From Streptomyces sp. H27-H5 (GTDB taxonomy: Bacteria > Actinomycetota > Actinomycetes > Streptomycetales > Streptomycetaceae): DNA of 64,000 nt. The DNA is taken from the NCBI RefSeq assembly GCF_026627505.1, contig NZ_JAPNLK010000040.1:1-64000 (forward strand). The letters are read 5' to 3'. The position numbers and the translations under genes were made by a program. Below, piece by piece: positions 8,937 through 17,553 of this stretch; the stretch's first letter is position 1; each line of letters opens with the position of its first letter. The notes below the pieces were generated by a model. The model saw only the letters and a program-made list of their open reading frames with translations. It was not told where the DNA came from and searched no databases.

Positions 8937-10982
8937 ATGACGATCACCGCCCCTTCCGCCCTGGCCACACGTGACGAGTACGCCGACGCCATCGGCACGG
9001 CCATCAGGGCCTCCGCCGCCTACTACGGCTCGGGCGATTCGCCCCTCGACGACGCCTCCTTCGACCTCCTGGTCTCCCTGATCCAGGCGTACGAGGCCAC
9101 GTACCCGGATCACGTGGATCCCGCCTCCCCCGCGGGGAAGGTGGCCGGCGGCGCCGTGCCGGCCGGAGAGGTGGCCCACACGGAACCGATGCTCTCCCTG
9201 GCCAACGCCTTCGGCCCGCAGGACCTCCTGGACTGGGAGGCTTCGCTGGCGCGCCGGCTGGGCGGGCCCGTCACGGGCGGCTACGTGGTCGAGCCGAAGC
9301 TGGACGGCGCGTCACTGGCCGCGCGCTACCACGAGGGAAGACTGACGCGGCTGGTCACCCGGGGCAACGGGAGCAGCGGCGAGGACGTCTCGCACGCGAT
9401 GGGGACCATCGTGGGCCTGCCCCGCGAGCTGACCACGAACGCCTCCTTCGAGGTCCGCGGCGAGGTCCTGCTGACCACCGCCCAGTTCGAGCGGGCCAAC
9501 GAGACACGCGCCGCCCACGGGGCGGCGCCGTTCTCCAATCCGCGCAACGGCGCGGCCGGCACGCTGCGGGCCAAGGGGCGCCCGTACACCGTGGAGATGA
9601 CCTTCTGGGCCTTCGGCGCGGTCGCCCTCGACGACACCGGTGCACTGCCCCTCGGCCGGCACTCCGAGGTGATGGCGTACGTGGCCGGGACGGGTGTGCG
9701 GACGGCGGCGGCCACCGAGGCGGGGATGACGGTGGTCGACACGATCGCCGAGGTCCAGGAGCAGGTGGAGCGGATCTCCGCGCTCCGCGCCGCGCTGCCC
9801 TTCGGCATCGACGGGGTGGTCGTCAAGCTGGACTCGGCGGTCGAGCAGGCGGCGGCCGGGACGGGTTCGCGCCATCCGCACTGGGCGACCGCCTACAAAC
9901 TGGCGGCCGTCGAGCGGCGCACCCGCCTGTTGGAGGTCACCTGGGCGGTCGGCCGGACGGGCGTGTTGGCGCCGACCGCCGTCCTGGAGCCGGTGGAGAT
10001 CGACGGCTCGGTGGTGCGGCACGCGACCCTGCACAACCCCGCCGACATCCTCCGGCGCGGGCTGCGACTGGGCGACACCGTCACCGTCCACAAGGCGGGC
10101 GACATCATCCCGCGCATCGAGGCCCCGGTGGTCGAGCTGCGCACCGGCGCGGAGCGGGAGATGGAACTGCCCGCGGTGTGCCCCGGCTGCCAGGGGGAGA
10201 TCGATCGGTCGCAGGAGCGCTGGCGCTGCGCGCAGCCCGCCGACTGCGGGCGGATCGCCGCCGTCCTGTACGCGGCGGGGCGCGACCAGTTGGACATGGA
10301 CGGGCTGGGTCAGACGTACGTGCGGGCGCTGGTGGACTCCGGGCGGGTCCGCGACGTCGCGGACCTGTTCACGCTCGACCACGCAGCGCTCGCGGAGGCG
10401 GCCGGCAGCGAGCGGCGGGCCGTGAAGCTGCTGGAGCAGATCGAGGCGGCGAAGGGCAGACCGCTGTCCCGGGTGTTCTGCGCCCTCGGGGTGGTCGGCA
10501 CCGGGCGGGGCATGTCCCGGCGGATCGCCCGTCACTTCGTGACGATGGACGCGATCCGGGCCGCCGACACGCGGGCGATGACCGCCGTGGAGCTGGTGGG
10601 TGAGGCCAAGGCGGCCGTGATCGTGGCCCAGGTCGCGGCGCTGGGTCCGGTCATCGACAAGCTGGCGGCCGCCGGCGTCAACCTCACCGAGCCGATCGCG
10701 CCGGTGGTGCCCGGGGCCGAGGAGGGGCCGTTGACCGGTCAGTGCGTGGTGGTCACGGGGAAGATGACCGGCGCCCTCGCCGCGTACGACACCCGCGACA
10801 AGGTCCGCGAACTGATCGAGCGGGCGGGCGGCAAGTCCGCGAGCGGCATCTCCGGGAAGACCACCCTGCTGGTGGCGGGCGAGAAGGCGGGCGGCAAGGT
10901 CGCCAAGGCCGAGGCGGCCGGGATCGAGATCCTGGGCGAGGAGGCGTTCGCCGAGCGGATGGCCTCCTTCCTCACTCCCTGA
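8937..10982 (+). CDS. ligA: NAD-dependent DNA ligase
   Basis: A 681-residue LigA-type enzyme that seals nicks using NAD+. The Ia/adenylation domain runs to about 320 and contains K121 in VEPKLDGASLA, the AMP-accepting lysine. The OB fold follows (about 330-400; HKAGDIIPRIE). The four-cysteine zinc finger is CPGCQGEIDRSQERWRC...DCG, then HhH repeats (about 450-590), then a C-terminal BRCT domain (about 600-681; LTGQCVVVTGKMTG). All domains look intact. Slightly divergent signatures and the solitary context suggest it may be an additional ligase rather than the main replicative one. ATG 8937 has only a weak CGGGAC signal before it; an earlier start at 8736 would run through the non-coding gap. 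Confidence 0.9.
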   Translation: MTITAPSALATRDEYADAIGTAIRASAAYYGSGDSPLDDASFDLLVSLIQAYEATYPDHVDPASPAGKVAGGAVPAGEVAHTEPMLSLANAFGPQDLLDWEASLARRLGGPVTGGYVVEPKLDGASLAARYHEGRLTRLVTRGNGSSGEDVSHAMGTIVGLPRELTTNASFEVRGEVLLTTAQFERANETRAAHGAAPFSNPRNGAAGTLRAKGRPYTVEMTFWAFGAVALDDTGALPLGRHSEVMAYVAGTGVRTAAATEAGMTVVDTIAEVQEQVERISALRAALPFGIDGVVVKLDSAVEQAAAGTGSRHPHWATAYKLAAVERRTRLLEVTWAVGRTGVLAPTAVLEPVEIDGSVVRHATLHNPADILRRGLRLGDTVTVHKAGDIIPRIEAPVVELRTGAEREMELPAVCPGCQGEIDRSQERWRCAQPADCGRIAAVLYAAGRDQLDMDGLGQTYVRALVDSGRVRDVADLFTLDHAALAEAAGSERRAVKLLEQIEAAKGRPLSRVFCALGVVGTGRGMSRRIARHFVTMDAIRAADTRAMTAVELVGEAKAAVIVAQVAALGPVIDKLAAAGVNLTEPIAPVVPGAEEGPLTGQCVVVTGKMTGALAAYDTRDKVRELIERAGGKSASGISGKTTLLVAGEKAGGKVAKAEAAGIEILGEEAFAERMASFLTP

Positions 10983-11202
10983 ACGGGACCGGCGGGGTCA
11001 CGACCAGCAGGGGCGGCGCCGGGGACGAGTGGCGGTGGCCGCAGGGTTCGAAGACCAGCACGACGGGCTCGCCGGGGCGCTGATGCCAGGAGATCCGTTC
11101 CGGCGTCCCGGTGCAGACCGGACAGGCGGGCAACGGGCCCGGTCGGCTCGGACACTCGGGCTCGGCCACGAGCGTCGGCGGATTCGAGTGCGGGTCACGC
11201 AT
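10972..11202 (-). CDS. Small CxxC protein, function unknown
   Basis: A 76-residue hypothetical protein with ACPVCTGTPERISW and a later EPCGHRHSS, i.e. a CxxC plus C-x-H arrangement compatible with a small zinc-binding knuckle. It overlaps the 3' end of ligA by 11 bp, convergently. ATG 11202 is preceded by AGGGAG with five bases of spacing, which is a good ribosome site and the main reason to believe the gene. I do not recognise a characterised family. An in-frame upstream ATG at 11277 lacks a ribosome site. Confidence 0.6.
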   Translation of the reverse strand: MRDPHSNPPTLVAEPECPSRPGPLPACPVCTGTPERISWHQRPGEPVVLVFEPCGHRHSSPAPPLLVVTPPVPFRE

Positions 11203-11344
11203 GGAGGCTCCCTGGTCCGGCGATTGTGCTGCTGGCACTGTGCCATGCGCGACGCTTCGTACGCATGGACGAATCATCCAGTGTTCCGGCTGGTCAGAGG
11301 TAGGGTCGCCAGGTCGATTCCGGGCCTCTGCGGGCACTTGGTGA

Positions 11345-12019
11345 TCAAGTGATCCTCCGTTCGGCCTCGACCAGGCCCCGTTCGTACGCCGCGATCACCG
11401 CCTGCGCGCGGTCGCGTACGCCCAACTTGCCGAAGATGCCCGTGATGTGGTTCTTGACCGTCGAGACGCTGATGTCCAGGTCCCGGGCGATCTCGGCGTT
11501 GTCGAGGCCCCGGGCCAACAGCCGCCAGATCTCCAGTTCGCGCGGGGTGAGTCCGTCCGGCAGCGCCGTGGTGTCGGCGGGCCTCGAACGGGGGTCGGGA
11601 GCCCGTACGTAGGTGGAGATCAGGCGGGTCAGCAGGCGAGGCGCCACGACCGCCTCGCCGGTGTGGACGGTACGGACCGCCGCGATCAGCTCCTCGGGAG
11701 AGACGTCCTTGGGCAGGAACCCGTGCGCGCCGGCCCGTAGTGCGGCGACCACGTACTCGTCCATGTCGAAGGTGCTGAGGGCCAGCACGCGGGAATCGGG
11801 GCACACCCGGGCCAGTTCCGCGGTGGCCCGCACCCCGTCGAGGACGGGCATGCGGATGTCCATGACCACGACGTCCGGCCGCAATCGCCCGGCGAGGTCC
11901 ACGGCCTCGGCGCCGTCCCCGGCCTCGCCCACGACCTCGACGTCCGGGTCGGGGGACAGGATCAGCGCCAGCCCCCGCCGCACCAGCGGCTGGTCGTCGG
12001 CGATCAGCACACGGATCAT
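11345..12019 (-). CDS. LuxR/NarL-family response regulator
   Basis: A 224-residue cytosolic transcription factor. The receiver domain (1-120) carries the acidic pair in IADDQ, the phosphoacceptor D54 in VVVMDIRMP and the conserved Lys in FLPKDVSPEE. A LuxR-type helix-turn-helix (about 150-215) shows LTPRELEIWRLLARGLDNAEIA and VSTVKNHITGIFGKL. It is the partner of the histidine kinase 7 bp upstream, with which it forms an operon. Because the pair is divergent from an MMPL exporter, that exporter is the obvious candidate target; this is inference. ATG 12019 was chosen because the receiver fold begins right there. Confidence 0.92.
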   Translation of the reverse strand: MIRVLIADDQPLVRRGLALILSPDPDVEVVGEAGDGAEAVDLAGRLRPDVVVMDIRMPVLDGVRATAELARVCPDSRVLALSTFDMDEYVVAALRAGAHGFLPKDVSPEELIAAVRTVHTGEAVVAPRLLTRLISTYVRAPDPRSRPADTTALPDGLTPRELEIWRLLARGLDNAEIARDLDISVSTVKNHITGIFGKLGVRDRAQAVIAAYERGLVEAERRIT

Positions 12020-12026
12020 CGCTGTG

Positions 12027-13241
12027 TCACTCTCCCTCTCCCCCGGCCGCACCCGATGCCACCGGCATGCGGGCCGCCACCCGGAAGCCGCCGCCGTCGA
12101 TCGGAGCGGCCTCCAGCGTGCCGCCCTGCAGGGCGACTCGTTCACGCATTCCCATCAGACCGTACCCGGCGCCGGGCTCCGACGGTGAGGGGAGCGGGTG
12201 GGGCGGCGGCACGCCCGCCCCGTCGTCGCTGACCTCCACCGTGATCTCGTCCGGGCCGTACGTCAGGCGTACGTCGGCCCGCGCGGGTCCCGCGTGCTTG
12301 CGGGCGTTGGTCAGGGCCTCCTGCACGATCCGGAAGACCGTCAGGCCGACCGTCGGCGGCAGGGGCCGGGCCCGGCCGTGGACGGTGAACCGGGTCTCCA
12401 TCCCGGCCAGTCGGGACTCGGTGATGATCCGGCCCAGGTCCCCGGCCCCTGGTTGCGGGGCGGGCGGGGTGGGTTCGGGTTCCTCCCCGGCCCGCAGCAC
12501 GTCGAGCAGTTGGCGCATCTCGCGCAGCGCCATCCGCCCCGATCCCTCCAGGGTGACCAGGGCGTCGCGGGCGGCCTCCGGGTCGTGGGCGAGGTTGGCG
12601 CGGGCCCCGCCGGCCATCAGCTGCATGGTGGTGATGTGGTGGGCCACGATGTCGTGCAGTTCGCGGGCGATGCGGCGGCGTTCCTCGGCCACGGCGCGGT
12701 CGGCGAGCAGTCTGCGGTTCACCGCGACCTCGCGCTGCCGACGGCGGACCGCGACTCCCGCGGCGACGACGATGCCCGCCGCGACGAGGTTGCCGAACAC
12801 GCCCCAGCCCGCGTCGACCCACCGCCCGTTGCGGCCGATGAGCGGGATCGGCATGACGGCCAGGGCGCCGGCCGTGACCGCGGCGGGGCCGCGCGTCACG
12901 GCGACCGAGTACAGGGCGACGGCGAGGTTGGCCGTGAACCCCGGGGAGAGGGGGCTGACCAGGTTGAAAACCGCGGCGAGGACGAGCGCCGCCACGAACA
13001 CGGCCACCGGGTGTCGGCGCCGGGCCGGCAGGGCCAGCGAGGCGAGCACCAACAGGCCGAACGCGGGGACGCTGAGGGCCAGTCCGGCGTCCATGGTCCC
13101 GATCGAGTACCCGGTCAGGTCCACCGCGCCGGATCCGATGGCCACGAGGGCGTCGTTGCGGGTCCAGGTGAATCCCTCGGCGAGGGCCCGGGCCCTCGGG
13201 CCGCCCGGGGCGTGCGGGTCGCCCCCTCGACGCGTGCGCAT
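12027..13241 (-). CDS. Membrane sensor histidine kinase (HisKA_3 type)
   Basis: A 404-residue NarX/DesK-type kinase. Four to six hydrophobic segments occupy residues about 25-175, with no large extracellular loop. A dimerisation/phosphoacceptor domain follows with the His in RRIARELHDIVAHH, then an HATPase_c domain (VFRIVQEALTNARKHAG is the N box, VSDDGAGV the G1 box, GYGLMGMRERV the G2 box). ATG 13241 is preceded by GAGGGGGG at nine bases. The frame is open further upstream, but that sequence is Gly/Pro/Arg-rich and crosses the inverted repeat, so it is not coding. The signal probably arises in the membrane. Confidence 0.92.
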   Translation of the reverse strand: MRTRRGGDPHAPGGPRARALAEGFTWTRNDALVAIGSGAVDLTGYSIGTMDAGLALSVPAFGLLVLASLALPARRRHPVAVFVAALVLAAVFNLVSPLSPGFTANLAVALYSVAVTRGPAAVTAGALAVMPIPLIGRNGRWVDAGWGVFGNLVAAGIVVAAGVAVRRRQREVAVNRRLLADRAVAEERRRIARELHDIVAHHITTMQLMAGGARANLAHDPEAARDALVTLEGSGRMALREMRQLLDVLRAGEEPEPTPPAPQPGAGDLGRIITESRLAGMETRFTVHGRARPLPPTVGLTVFRIVQEALTNARKHAGPARADVRLTYGPDEITVEVSDDGAGVPPPHPLPSPSEPGAGYGLMGMRERVALQGGTLEAAPIDGGGFRVAARMPVASGAAGGEGE

Positions 13242-13357
13242 GCCGCCGGTCCCCCCTCGTCGCCGACCGCACCGGTCCGTACCGCCGCGCCCCGGGTCAC
13301 GTACGTGATCCATTCTCCCATCGGGGCGACCGCGAACGCCCGGGCCCCGGGGTGGAT

Positions 13358-13419
13358 CCCGCACCCGGGACCCGGGTCCTGGTCCGGGCCCTCCCCCGGA
13401 CCCGGGTCCCGGGTGCGGG
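13358..13419. repeat. Perfect 22-bp inverted repeat in a divergent promoter region
   Basis: The left arm at 13358-13379 and the right arm at 13398-13419 are exact reverse complements over 22 bp, separated by 18 nt. Each arm itself contains the odd palindrome ACCCGGGACCCGGGT or its complement. The repeat lies between the histidine kinase (start 13241, minus) and the MMPL gene (start 13513, plus). It could be a response-regulator operator, an attenuating hairpin or a small mobile relic. Confidence 0.8.
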
Positions 13420-13512
13420 CTCATCCCGCGCACCGACGTTTCGGGGGCCGTCCGGTGATGGGCTGGCGGCAGCCGGGAGTTCCCGGCTTCGAATCCCGTT
13501 ACGGAGGACCAC

Positions 13513-15738
13513 GTGATCCGCGCCCTGACCGGCTACGCCACCCGAAGTCCGTGGAAGGTGATCGCGCTGTGGGCGGTGCTGGGCATCGCCCTGGCCCTGT
13601 TGGGCCAGGCGCTCGTCTTCCGCGCCACCCAGGCCTCGTCGGGCGCCTTCCTGCCGGCCGACTACGACTCGGCCGCCGCCTTGCGGGTCGCCGAGCGGCA
13701 CTTCGGGGCCCGGCCCGACGCCAACCCCTCGACCGTGCTCGTGGCCCGCGCCGACGGGGAACCGCTGACCGCCGCCGACGAGCGGCACGTCGACGCCGAG
13801 GCCGCGAAGCTCGCCCGGCGCCCCGTCGTGATGCCCCGGCCCGAGGACGCGCTGCCGTTCGCCCGGGACCACTCCCAACGGCCCGTGGTCGAACCGGTCG
13901 TGACGGCGCCGGACCGGGGATTCCGGTTGCTGTCCGTGGAGCTGACCGGCAACCCCACGGATCCCGGGATGCAGAACCTGTACCGCGCCTTCCGGGAACA
14001 GGCGCGGGCCGCGTTCGCGGAGGCCGGGCTGCGGACCGGGTTCACGGGTGGACTGGCCGACACCGTGGACTCCGCGGACGCCGGCAAGACCCGGTCGACC
14101 GTCGTGGGCATCGTGATGCTCGTGGTGATCCTGCTGCTGCACGTCCTCGTCTTCCGCAGCTTCCTGGCGGCGCTGCTCCCGCTGCTCGCGGTGAGCGTGA
14201 TCGGGGGCGCGGCGGCGGGCGCCGTGGTCGGCTCGGCCCTGTTGGCGGGCATCGACCTCGACCCGTCGACACCCCAGCTGATCAACGTGGTGCTGGTGGG
14301 CATCGGCATCGACTATTTCCTCTTCCTGCTGTTCCGCTTCCGCGAGCAGTTGCGCGACCGGCCGGAGCAGTCCGGTCGGGCCGCGGCGGCGGCGGTGGCG
14401 GGCCGGGTGGGGACGGCGATCACCTCGGCGGCACTGACCATCGTGGCGGCGTTCTCCACGCTCGGGGTGGCCACGTTCGGTCAGTTCCGGGTCCTGGGCC
14501 CGGCGATCGCCGTGGCCGTGCTGGTGATGCTGGTCGGCAGCCTGACCCTGATGCCGGCGATCCTCGCCGTCGCCGGGCGCAGGATGTTCTGGCCCTCGCG
14601 CGGGCTGAAGGACCGGCCCCGCGAGGGTGTGGCAGCGCGGATGGGTGACCGGGTGGCCCGACGGCCGCTGACGGTGGTGGTCGCCTCGGTGGCCCTGTTG
14701 GGGGCGCTGGCGGCGGGGCTGGTGGGGATGCGGATGGACTACGGGCAGAGCGGCGGGGACGGGGAGCGCACGGCCGCGGCGGCCACGGCGGCGGAGATCG
14801 CCGGCGCGTTGCCGGCCGGGGTGTCCGACCCCACCGGCGTGTTCGTCACGGCCACCGACGGGGGCACGTTGACCGCGGAGCGGCTCGGTGGGCTCGCCGA
14901 GGCGCTCATGGCGGTCGACGGGGTGGGTCAGGTGGCGCCGACCGTGCTGAGCGAGGACCGGACGGCGGCTCGGATCGATGTGTTCCCGACCGCCGATCCG
15001 CGCCGGCAGGAGGCGCGCGACCTGGTCTCGGGGCCGGTCCGGGACGCGGTGGCCGCGCATCGACCGGCCGGTACCGAGGTGCATGTGGGCGGGACCGCGG
15101 CGGTGTTCGCGGACATCTCGAAAGCCGTGGACAAGGACCTGAGGGTGGTCTTCCCGGTGGCGGCGGCCCTGATCACGCTGATCCTGCTGGTGCTGCTGCG
15201 GAGCCTGCTCGCGCCGGCCGTCCTGATGATCTCCGTGGGCCTGGGCTTCGCCGCCACCCTGGGTGCCTCGGCGTTGGTGTTCCAACACGCGCTGGGCCGG
15301 TCCGGGGTGGACTTCACGCTGCCGCTGGTGCTGTTCCTGTTCGTGGTCGCGCTGGGCACCGACTACAACATCCTGATCGGCGACCGGATCCGCGAGGAGA
15401 TGGAGCGGCCGGGCCCGGCCCGCGCGGCGGTGGCCCGGGCGGTGCGGCACACGGCTCCGGCGATCGCGACGGCGGGCCTGGTGCTGGCCGCCTCGTTCGG
15501 CAGCCTGGCCGTCGGTCCCGGGTCGGCGACGCAGCAGATCGGTTTCGCGACGGCGCTCGGGATCCTGCTCTCGGCGTTCGTCCTGTCGATCGCGCTGGTC
15601 CCGGCGCTGGCGGCGCTGCTGGGGTGGAGCATCTGGTGGCCGCTGCCGCCGCGCCGGGCGGCGGGCCCGGCCGAACCCGCGCCGGCGCCGGCCGAGCGGG
15701 GGTCCGGGTCGACCGAACCGCGGGTCCGGGTCGGCTGA
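13513..15738 (+). CDS. MMPL/RND-family membrane transporter
   Basis: A 741-residue inner-membrane exporter with the two-fold MMPL architecture. TM1 lies at residues 15-40, a soluble domain follows to about 195, TM2-6 occupy about 197-375, a second soluble domain spans about 400-540, and TM7-12 about 540-720. Family motifs include GIGIDYFLFLLFRFRE and GTDYNILIGDRIREE, the conserved Asp-Tyr pairs of TM4 and TM10 used for proton coupling. Members export lipids, siderophores or drugs, or confer resistance; the cargo is not deducible. GTG 13513 follows GGAGG. It is divergent from and probably controlled by the adjacent two-component system. Confidence 0.93.
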   Translation: MIRALTGYATRSPWKVIALWAVLGIALALLGQALVFRATQASSGAFLPADYDSAAALRVAERHFGARPDANPSTVLVARADGEPLTAADERHVDAEAAKLARRPVVMPRPEDALPFARDHSQRPVVEPVVTAPDRGFRLLSVELTGNPTDPGMQNLYRAFREQARAAFAEAGLRTGFTGGLADTVDSADAGKTRSTVVGIVMLVVILLLHVLVFRSFLAALLPLLAVSVIGGAAAGAVVGSALLAGIDLDPSTPQLINVVLVGIGIDYFLFLLFRFREQLRDRPEQSGRAAAAAVAGRVGTAITSAALTIVAAFSTLGVATFGQFRVLGPAIAVAVLVMLVGSLTLMPAILAVAGRRMFWPSRGLKDRPREGVAARMGDRVARRPLTVVVASVALLGALAAGLVGMRMDYGQSGGDGERTAAAATAAEIAGALPAGVSDPTGVFVTATDGGTLTAERLGGLAEALMAVDGVGQVAPTVLSEDRTAARIDVFPTADPRRQEARDLVSGPVRDAVAAHRPAGTEVHVGGTAAVFADISKAVDKDLRVVFPVAAALITLILLVLLRSLLAPAVLMISVGLGFAATLGASALVFQHALGRSGVDFTLPLVLFLFVVALGTDYNILIGDRIREEMERPGPARAAVARAVRHTAPAIATAGLVLAASFGSLAVGPGSATQQIGFATALGILLSAFVLSIALVPALAALLGWSIWWPLPPRRAAGPAEPAPAPAERGSGSTEPRVRVG

Positions 15739-15756
15739 ACCGGCGCCTCGCGGTGC

Positions 15757-17553
15757 TCAGGCGAGTTTGTCGATCTCCGGGTGATCGGCCAGCCAGGTGC
15801 GGACCGCCTGCTGTTCCTTGCCCTTGCCGGCCTCCTGGATCTTGGCTTCCAGGCCGGTCAGCTGCTCCTCGGTCAGCTTGAAGGAGCGCAGCCACTTGGC
15901 GACCTCGGGCTCGTCCGAGCCGAAGTCCTTGCGGGCCAGCGTGTGGATGCCGTCGCCCTTGCCCCAGGCCCCCTTGGGGTCCTCCAGCTTGGTCAGCTGG
16001 TAGGAGGAGTAGGCCCAGTGCGGGGACCACAGGACGACCGCGACGGGCTCCTTCTTCTCGTAGGCCCGCTTCAGCTCGGCGAGCATGCCCGGGGTGGAGC
16101 CGTCGACGACCTTGTACTCGCCGTCGAGGCCGTACTCCCCGAGCACCTTGTCCTTGAGGATCGACATCTCGCCGGCGCTGGGCTCGATGCCGATGATCCG
16201 GCCCTTGAACTGTCCGGACTTGCCCTTGAGGTCGGCGAGCGAGCGCACGTCCTTCATGTACGAGGGCACGGCCAGTTCCAGCGAGGTCGGACCGTACCAG
16301 GAGCCCAGGTCCTCCAGCTTCTTCCCGTACTTCTCCCAGTACTTCGCGTGGGTGACGGGCAGCCAGGAGTCGGTCTGGAAGTCGATCTGTCCACCGGCCA
16401 GGCCGGTGTAGAGCGCGCCGGCCTCCAGCTGGCGGGCGTCGACCTCGAAGCCGCGCCGCTCCAGCAGTTCCTTCCAGAGGAAGGTGGAGGCGATGCCCTC
16501 GTCCCACGGGATGTAGCCGAGGTTGATCTTGCGGCCCTTGCCGACGTTCTCGGCGCCGCTCGCCGTGGTCTTCGGCTGGTCCGAGCCGCCGAAGGCGCCG
16601 AGGCCACCCGCGACGAGGGCGAGGATCACGGCTCCGGTGACCGCGTACGCGGGCTGGGGCCGGTGGTTCCACAGCTTGGCGGCGCCGCGCGCGGCGGCCT
16701 GGGTCTTGGCCAGGGCGCGCCGGCCGAGCGGGGAGACCTGGCGGCCGAGGGCCCCGGTCATCCGGTCCAGGTACATGGCGAGGATGACGATGGAGATGCC
16801 GGCCTCGAAGCCGAGGCCGATGTCGACGTTGCCGATGGCGCGGTAGACGGCTCCGCCGAGTCCGCCGCCGCCGACCATGCCGGCGATGACGACCATGGAC
16901 AGGCCCAGCATGATGACCTGGTTGATGCCGGCCATGATGGTGGGCAGCGCCAGCGGGAGCTGGACCCGTACGAGGGTGTCGCGCGGGGTGGTGCCGAAGG
17001 CGTCGGCCGCCTCGACCAGTTCGCCGTCGACCTGCCGGATGCCGAGTTCGGTCATCCTGACGCCGGGCGGCAGCGAGAAGATGATCGTGGCGATGATGCC
17101 GGGCACGACGCCCACGCCGAAGAAGATGATGCCGGGAATCAGGTAGACCATGGCCGGCATGGTCTGCATGAAGTCCAGGACGGGCCGCAGGACCGAGCTG
17201 ACCCGGTCGGAGCGGGAGGCCCAGATGCCCAGCGGGACCGCGAAGAACAACGTGACCAGGGTGGCGACCAGCACGAGGGAGAGCGTGGACATCGCCTCGG
17301 ACCACAGGCCGACGGAGTCGACGAGTGCGAAGCCCGCGAAGGCCAGGAGCGCGGCGAGCAGGCCGCGCAGCCACCAGGCGGCGACGGCGAGGATGCCGGC
17401 GAACAGCAGGGGCGCGGGGGCGTTCAGGACGGCGTCGATGCCGTCGTAGAGACCGGTGACCACCGTGCTGATGGCGTCGAACAGCCAGGACAGGTGGCGC
17501 TGGAGGAAGTCGACACCGCTGTCGACCCAGGCGCCGAGGTGCAGGCGGGGCAT
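15757..17553 (-). CDS. Glycine betaine-type ABC permease fused to its substrate-binding protein
   Basis: A 598-residue OpuAB/OpuAC-type fusion. Residues about 25-290 form the permease, with several transmembrane helices and the ABC coupling-helix region EAADAFGTTPRDTLVRVQLPLA. A further TM near 315-335 anchors an extracellular OpuAC binding domain (about 345-598) starting GRKINLGYIPWDEGIAS. It imports quaternary amines such as glycine betaine for osmoprotection; the exact ligand is inferred from the family. Its ATG overlaps the stop of the upstream ATPase gene by one base (TGATG), indicating translational coupling. Confidence 0.93.
   Translation of the reverse strand: MPRLHLGAWVDSGVDFLQRHLSWLFDAISTVVTGLYDGIDAVLNAPAPLLFAGILAVAAWWLRGLLAALLAFAGFALVDSVGLWSEAMSTLSLVLVATLVTLFFAVPLGIWASRSDRVSSVLRPVLDFMQTMPAMVYLIPGIIFFGVGVVPGIIATIIFSLPPGVRMTELGIRQVDGELVEAADAFGTTPRDTLVRVQLPLALPTIMAGINQVIMLGLSMVVIAGMVGGGGLGGAVYRAIGNVDIGLGFEAGISIVILAMYLDRMTGALGRQVSPLGRRALAKTQAAARGAAKLWNHRPQPAYAVTGAVILALVAGGLGAFGGSDQPKTTASGAENVGKGRKINLGYIPWDEGIASTFLWKELLERRGFEVDARQLEAGALYTGLAGGQIDFQTDSWLPVTHAKYWEKYGKKLEDLGSWYGPTSLELAVPSYMKDVRSLADLKGKSGQFKGRIIGIEPSAGEMSILKDKVLGEYGLDGEYKVVDGSTPGMLAELKRAYEKKEPVAVVLWSPHWAYSSYQLTKLEDPKGAWGKGDGIHTLARKDFGSDEPEVAKWLRSFKLTEEQLTGLEAKIQEAGKGKEQQAVRTWLADHPEIDKLA

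Noticed and set aside
13242..13433. N-terminal extension of the histidine kinase through the inverted repeat.
   Set aside because: The extension is a Gly/Pro/Arg repeat encoded by the palindromic DNA; ATG 13241 has a strong ribosome site.
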